From an uncultured Pelagibacteraceae bacterium (lineage in GTDB: Bacteria > Pseudomonadota > Alphaproteobacteria > Pelagibacterales > Pelagibacteraceae), in the NCBI GenBank assembly GCA_902536925.1, contig CACAZL010000003.1, forward strand, positions 1 through 64,000: DNA of 64,000 nt. Direction: 5' to 3'. Positions 60,304 to 64,000 of this stretch are shown here, piece by piece (the stretch's first letter is position 1; the number at the start of each line of letters is the position of its first letter). The position numbers and the translations under genes were made by a program. Under the pieces are notes generated by a model. That model made no database searches. It had not been told where the DNA came from and saw only the letters and a list, made by a program, of their open reading frames with translations.

Positions 60304-61350
60304 ATGGCTGTAGAACAAAAAATTACTTGTACAAATATATGGAAATTATTTGGACCAGACGAAAAAAGAATTATTAAAAACCTTGATAAAAATTTAAGTA
60401 TTAAGGAAGTTCAAGAAAAGACCGGACATGTTGTTGCTGTTAAAGATGTCAGTTTCTCAATTCAAAAAGGTGAAACATTTGTAGTAATGGGATTATCTGG
60501 TAGTGGAAAATCAACATTAGTGAGATGTATTTCGAGATTGATTGAACCAACAGCTGGCATTGTGAAAATGGATGATGTTGAAGTTACAAAAATGAGCGCA
60601 AGTGAATTATTAGAATTAAGAAGAAATAAAATGAGCATGGTTTTCCAACATTTTGGTTTATTTCCTCATAGAACAGTCTTAGAAAATATTGGTTATGGAT
60701 TAGAAGTAAGGGGAACAAAAAAAGATATAAGAACAGAAAAGTCAATGGAAGTTTTAAAAATGGTTGGCTTAGATGGTTGGCATAATAATTATCCAAGAGA
60801 ATTATCTGGAGGTATGCAGCAAAGGGTAGGACTTGCAAGAGCGTTAGCTGTGGACCCTGAAATATTAATCTTTGATGAACCTTTTTCAGCTTTGGATCCT
60901 TTGATTAGAAGAGAAATGCAAGATGAGCTTTTAAAGATCCAAGAAAAGCTTCAAAAAACTATGGTATTTATAACTCACGACTTTTTAGAGGCAATTAAAA
61001 TGGGAGACCACATTGCAATTATGAAAGATGGAGAAGTTTCACAAGTTGGCACACCTGAAGAAATTGTATCTAATCCAAAAGATCAATATGTTAAAGATTT
61101 TTGTGAAGATGTTCCTAAATATAAAGTATTGAGTGCAGGCAAAGTCATGAGAACAGAATGCTGCAATGAAACAAAAAATTTATTTGAGAATGGAAAAGAC
61201 AATATTTTAGATAATTCTAAAATTGAAAATTTAATAGATAGGCTTATTGATAATGATAAAACTTATCCAGTAGTTTGTAACGAAAGTGGAAAGCTATTAG
61301 GTGAAATAGATAGAGTAATAGTCATGAAATCTATGAGATCAAATCAATAA
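60304..61350 (+). CDS. proV: Glycine betaine/carnitine-type ABC transporter ATPase (ProV-like), copy 2
   Basis: This 348-residue ATPase has VKDVSFSIQKGETFVVMGLS and Walker A GLSGSGKST, QHFGLFPHRTVLENIGYGLE, signature LSGGMQQRVGLARAL and Walker B ILIFDEPFSALDPLIR. The C-terminal region past residue 255 has a CBS-like tail (LIDRLIDNDKTYPVVCNESG). Divergent from the permease across 77 bases, with inverted repeat ATTTTAC-N7-GTAAAAT (60248-60268) between. Its end overlaps the convergent DMT gene by 7 bases. Confidence 0.92.
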   Translation: MAVEQKITCTNIWKLFGPDEKRIIKNLDKNLSIKEVQEKTGHVVAVKDVSFSIQKGETFVVMGLSGSGKSTLVRCISRLIEPTAGIVKMDDVEVTKMSASELLELRRNKMSMVFQHFGLFPHRTVLENIGYGLEVRGTKKDIRTEKSMEVLKMVGLDGWHNNYPRELSGGMQQRVGLARALAVDPEILIFDEPFSALDPLIRREMQDELLKIQEKLQKTMVFITHDFLEAIKMGDHIAIMKDGEVSQVGTPEEIVSNPKDQYVKDFCEDVPKYKVLSAGKVMRTECCNETKNLFENGKDNILDNSKIENLIDRLIDNDKTYPVVCNESGKLLGEIDRVIVMKSMRSNQ

Positions 61351-62276
61351 ATTTGCTTATTACCTTCTATCGATTTATTCTTAATATTATCTCTCCATAT
61401 AATAATCATACCAGCAAAAATAATTACTATTACTCCAGGAAATAACTGGCTCCATGGAGCTTCATTAAAGAAAATCCAACCAAGAATAAAAGATGACGGT
61501 ATACCAAGATACTCAAATGAAGCTATTTTACTTGCTGAAATTAAACGATAAGAATAAATAAACAATATTGCTGCTGTACCACCCAAAACTCCAGTCATTG
61601 TCATCAAAATAAAATCTTTAAAATTTTTAATTTCAACATGTCCTGTAGTTACAAAAAATAATATTAAACCACCAATGACATTAAATATTAAAGTATATAA
61701 CTGAATTTTAGCAGTTGAATGATTACCTTGAATGAATTTTAAAATTATGACAGTGAAAGCCCATGCTATAGCGGTAAGAATTGGAAAAATTGAGTACAAA
61801 CTAAAAATTTCACTTGTTGGTTTCATTATCATAACTACACCAACAAAACCAATTATAACTGCTGACCATCTATAAATACCAATTTTTTCACTCAATAAAA
61901 TTATTGATAGTATTACTATGAAGAAAGGCGACGAGAAGGTTAACGTCATAGCTGTTGCAAATTCCAGATTTACTACTGAGATGAAAATGAACACATTCAT
62001 AGAAAGAAAACATATTCCTCTCAAGCAACTCAATATCAAAAACTTATTTCCTATGTTTTTAAATATTGTTGAAAATTCATTTGTGAATAAGATCAATAAT
62101 AGCAAAGGTATAATTGCTGCTACATTTCTAAATAAAGTTAATTGAATTATTGAGTATTCATCACCTAAAAATTTAATAATAACCATGTAAAGATCTATAC
62201 ACAAAATTGCCAAGAGCATTGTAGCAATAGCTAAATATGTTTTTTTTAGATCTGTTTTTTCGGATGAAATTTTCAT
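61344..62276 (-). CDS. EamA-family (DMT) permease
   Basis: This 310-residue membrane protein has ten predicted helices in two EamA repeats (ATMLLAILCIDLYMVIIKFL; IFPILTAIAWAFTVIILKFI). Similar to the permease at 46677-47624 in layout, with RWSAVIIGFVGVVMIMKPT, a segment typical of the family. Function unknown; possibly exports amino compounds made in the amine island. Convergent with proV copy 2, divergent from the alcohol dehydrogenase. Confidence 0.85.
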   Translation of the reverse strand: MKISSEKTDLKKTYLAIATMLLAILCIDLYMVIIKFLGDEYSIIQLTLFRNVAAIIPLLLLILFTNEFSTIFKNIGNKFLILSCLRGICFLSMNVFIFISVVNLEFATAMTLTFSSPFFIVILSIILLSEKIGIYRWSAVIIGFVGVVMIMKPTSEIFSLYSIFPILTAIAWAFTVIILKFIQGNHSTAKIQLYTLIFNVIGGLILFFVTTGHVEIKNFKDFILMTMTGVLGGTAAILFIYSYRLISASKIASFEYLGIPSSFILGWIFFNEAPWSQLFPGVIVIIFAGMIIIWRDNIKNKSIEGNKQIY

Positions 62277-62314
62277 TTAATAATATTGAAATTAGTATAA
62301 GTTTTTAAAATATT

Positions 62315-63505
62315 ATGCAAAATTTTAAGCTTAATGAAGAATTTTTATTAAATAATCAGGATTGGACATTCCCGACTTTTACAGCTTATGGTCCAGGAAG
62401 ATTTAAAGAAATTGGAAATTTTTGTAAAAAATTTAAAATTTATAATGCATTAATTGTTACTGATAGTGGTAGTGTAAATTTACCATTTATAAGTGATTTA
62501 CAAAATTTACTTAATGACTCAAAAATCAAATCAGATATTTATTCAAATATATCGCCAAACCCCAGAGATGATGAAATAGATTCTGGATGTAAAAAATTTC
62601 GTGAAGGCAATCATGATGCAATAATTGCAATAGGCGGTGGAAGTGCAATGGATGGAGGCAAAGCAATTTCTCTTACAGTTAATAGCGGAGTACCGTTATG
62701 GGATTTTGAATTTGAAAAAGAGCCACCAAAATTAACTATGGAAAATCCTTTTCCAAAAATAATTACTATTCCAACTACAGCAGGAACTGGTGCTGAAACA
62801 GAAGTTACAGCTATGGTTACTCATCTTGAAAAAGGAATGAAGTTTTGTTTATGGCATCCAGATGCCCGACCATGTTTAGCTTTAGTAGATCCAGAGCTAA
62901 CTTTAAAATTACCAGCAAATCTTACTGCTTGGACAGGTATAGATGCAATGATACATGCAATTGAAGGTTATAGTGTTCCTATGTTTCATCCACTTTGTGA
63001 TGGTTCTGCATTAGAAAGTTTAAATTTAATTTCAAAATCACTTTATTCAGCTGTGGAAGAACCCGATAATCTTTTAGCTAGAGGAGGAATGATCATAGGA
63101 TCTTATTTGGGCGGAATAGCTTTCTTAAAAGGCCTAGGTTTAGTTCATGCAATTTCGCACATGGTTGGTGCTGAATATAATACTCATCATGGATTGACTA
63201 ATGCAATTATACTTCCTGCAGTCATGAAATATAATTTACCTGGATTAGAAGAAAAAGTAAAAAGAATGTCAGAGGCCATGCAATTTGAAAACCATTCAAT
63301 TGAAAGTTTTCAAGACAACTTAAATATAATTCTAGATAGATTAAAAATCCCTAAAGGATTAAATGAATTAGGAGTGCCAGAAGATTGCCAAGAGAGAATA
63401 GCAAAGAAATCAATGTTAGACCAAGCTTATGGACAAAATCCTAAAAAGGCATCATTAGACGAGGTCAAGACTTTAGTTTTAGAGAGTATTAGACAAGCAA
63501 GATAG
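62315..63505 (+). CDS. Iron-containing alcohol dehydrogenase
   Basis: This 396-residue group III dehydrogenase has the NAD(P) motif IIAIGGGSAMDGGKAISL and IPTTAGTGAETEVTAMV. Metal ligands appear in GIDAMIHAIEGY and LGLVHAISHMVGAEYNTHHG. Members reduce aldehydes or oxidise alcohols using Fe(II) or similar. Its place beside the quaternary-amine genes may reflect handling of a short aldehyde or hydroxy acid, but substrate cannot be read. An amidase-type gene starts 11 bases later. Confidence 0.92.
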   Translation: MQNFKLNEEFLLNNQDWTFPTFTAYGPGRFKEIGNFCKKFKIYNALIVTDSGSVNLPFISDLQNLLNDSKIKSDIYSNISPNPRDDEIDSGCKKFREGNHDAIIAIGGGSAMDGGKAISLTVNSGVPLWDFEFEKEPPKLTMENPFPKIITIPTTAGTGAETEVTAMVTHLEKGMKFCLWHPDARPCLALVDPELTLKLPANLTAWTGIDAMIHAIEGYSVPMFHPLCDGSALESLNLISKSLYSAVEEPDNLLARGGMIIGSYLGGIAFLKGLGLVHAISHMVGAEYNTHHGLTNAIILPAVMKYNLPGLEEKVKRMSEAMQFENHSIESFQDNLNIILDRLKIPKGLNELGVPEDCQERIAKKSMLDQAYGQNPKKASLDEVKTLVLESIRQAR

Positions 63506-63515
63506 GTTTAATTAA

Positions 63516-64000
63516 GTGCTTGAGAATTTTTCTGTCCATCAAATAATTTCAAAAATTAAAGATAGGGAAATTAAAATTGCAGAGGTAATAAATTTCTATT
63601 TAGATAGAATAAAAAAATTCAACCCAAAATTAAATGCTATTATTTCACATATAGATGAAACAAAAATTACTGAAGAAGCAAAATTAAAAGATGAAAATTT
63701 TAATAGTGATAATGACAAAGATGATATTTATGGACTTCCAATTGCTGTTAAAGAATTATTTGATATTAAAAATGAGGTAACTTGTTATGGATATAAAGAG
63801 TTATTAAAAAATATCCCAAAACAGGACTCTTTATTAGTAGATAATTATAGAAAAAACACAATTTTAATTGGTAAAACAAATCTCTCTGAATTTGCTGTTG
63901 GTTGTCATACTACTAACAGAGTTTATGGAGCAACTTCAAATGTTTATGATCATAGTAAGTCAGCGGGAGGGTCTTCTGGTGGTGCAGCAGCAGCTGTTGC
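63516..64000 (+). CDS. Amidase-signature family hydrolase, 5' part cut by window end
   Basis: The frame is open from GTG 63516 to the window edge (about 161 residues) and so is missing from the ORF track. It has the amidase layout: YGLPIAVKELFDI with the catalytic Lys, a TNLSEFAVGCHTTNRVYGAT segment and SAGGSSGGAAAAVA with the cis-Ser nucleophile region. Family members hydrolyse amides; GatA and aryl-amidases belong here. GTG is the likely start because no in-frame ATG appears until past the conserved N-terminal region. It is probably an operon partner of the alcohol dehydrogenase. Confidence 0.88.
   Translation, partial: MLENFSVHQIISKIKDREIKIAEVINFYLDRIKKFNPKLNAIISHIDETKITEEAKLKDENFNSDNDKDDIYGLPIAVKELFDIKNEVTCYGYKELLKNIPKQDSLLVDNYRKNTILIGKTNLSEFAVGCHTTNRVYGATSNVYDHSKSAGGSSGGAAAAV

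Noticed and set aside
1-64000. tRNA, rRNA, CRISPR arrays, insertion sequences, prophage
   Set aside because: No cloverleaf-like GC-rich segment, regular repeat-spacer array, transposase, integrase or phage structural gene was seen on either strand. Small RNAs could be missed by eye.

Overview
This window looks like a piece of a streamlined marine alphaproteobacterium of the SAR11 type (Pelagibacterales). The DNA is very AT-rich, genes overlap or sit a few bases apart, no gap exceeds about 150 bases, and binding-protein-dependent transporters for amino acids and quaternary amines dominate. The assignment rests on gene content and composition read by eye, not on a search. I saw no rRNA, tRNA, CRISPR array, insertion sequence or integrase.

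Region 1 (about 0.1-20.5 kb) is a type IV pilus locus. On the minus strand a run reads pilT, fimT/gspH-like, pilV, pilW, pilX, a small secreted protein, pilY1 and finally an autotransporter-like adhesin. Divergently, on the plus strand, come a pilM-pilN fusion, pilO, pilP, pilQ, pilB and pilC. A two-gene minus-strand unit encodes an RsbW-like anti-sigma kinase and an RsbV-like STAS protein. Then come two pilin genes, a small membrane protein and an ammonium transporter fused to an RsbU/SpoIIE-type phosphatase. RsbU, RsbV and RsbW modules lying together suggest that ammonium status is signalled by partner switching, perhaps to pilus expression or function. This is the most novel-looking system in the window.

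Region 2 (23-33 kb) is mixed metabolism: a DadA-like oxidase, a DMT permease, a D-2-hydroxyacid dehydrogenase, homodimeric pyruvate dehydrogenase E1 (aceE), an AcuC/HDAC-like deacetylase, msrB, a short inverse-autotransporter-type barrel with a secreted partner, glutaredoxin, a DUF2805-type protein and a LysE exporter with a structured leader.

Region 3 (33-46.6 kb) is a roughly 12-kb plus-strand run. It holds two complete branched-chain-type (HAAT) ABC transporters, AzlCD, a secreted pentapeptide-repeat protein, a CsiD/GlaH-type glutarate hydroxylase and a ProC-like reductase. The second binding protein is convergent at the end.

Region 4 (46.7-64 kb) is a quaternary-amine island. It has carnitine dehydrogenase, dehydrocarnitine-cleavage enzyme (BKACE), a thioesterase, a gamma-butyrobetaine-hydroxylase-like dioxygenase, a PhnZ/TmpB-like HD oxygenase with all expected ligands, a choline-dehydrogenase-like GMC enzyme, and a glycine-betaine-type ABC transporter with a fused double permease and two different ATPases. 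The common end product of the plausible routes (carnitine, gamma-butyrobetaine, choline, trimethylaminoethylphosphonate) is glycine betaine. An iron alcohol dehydrogenase and a truncated amidase close the window.
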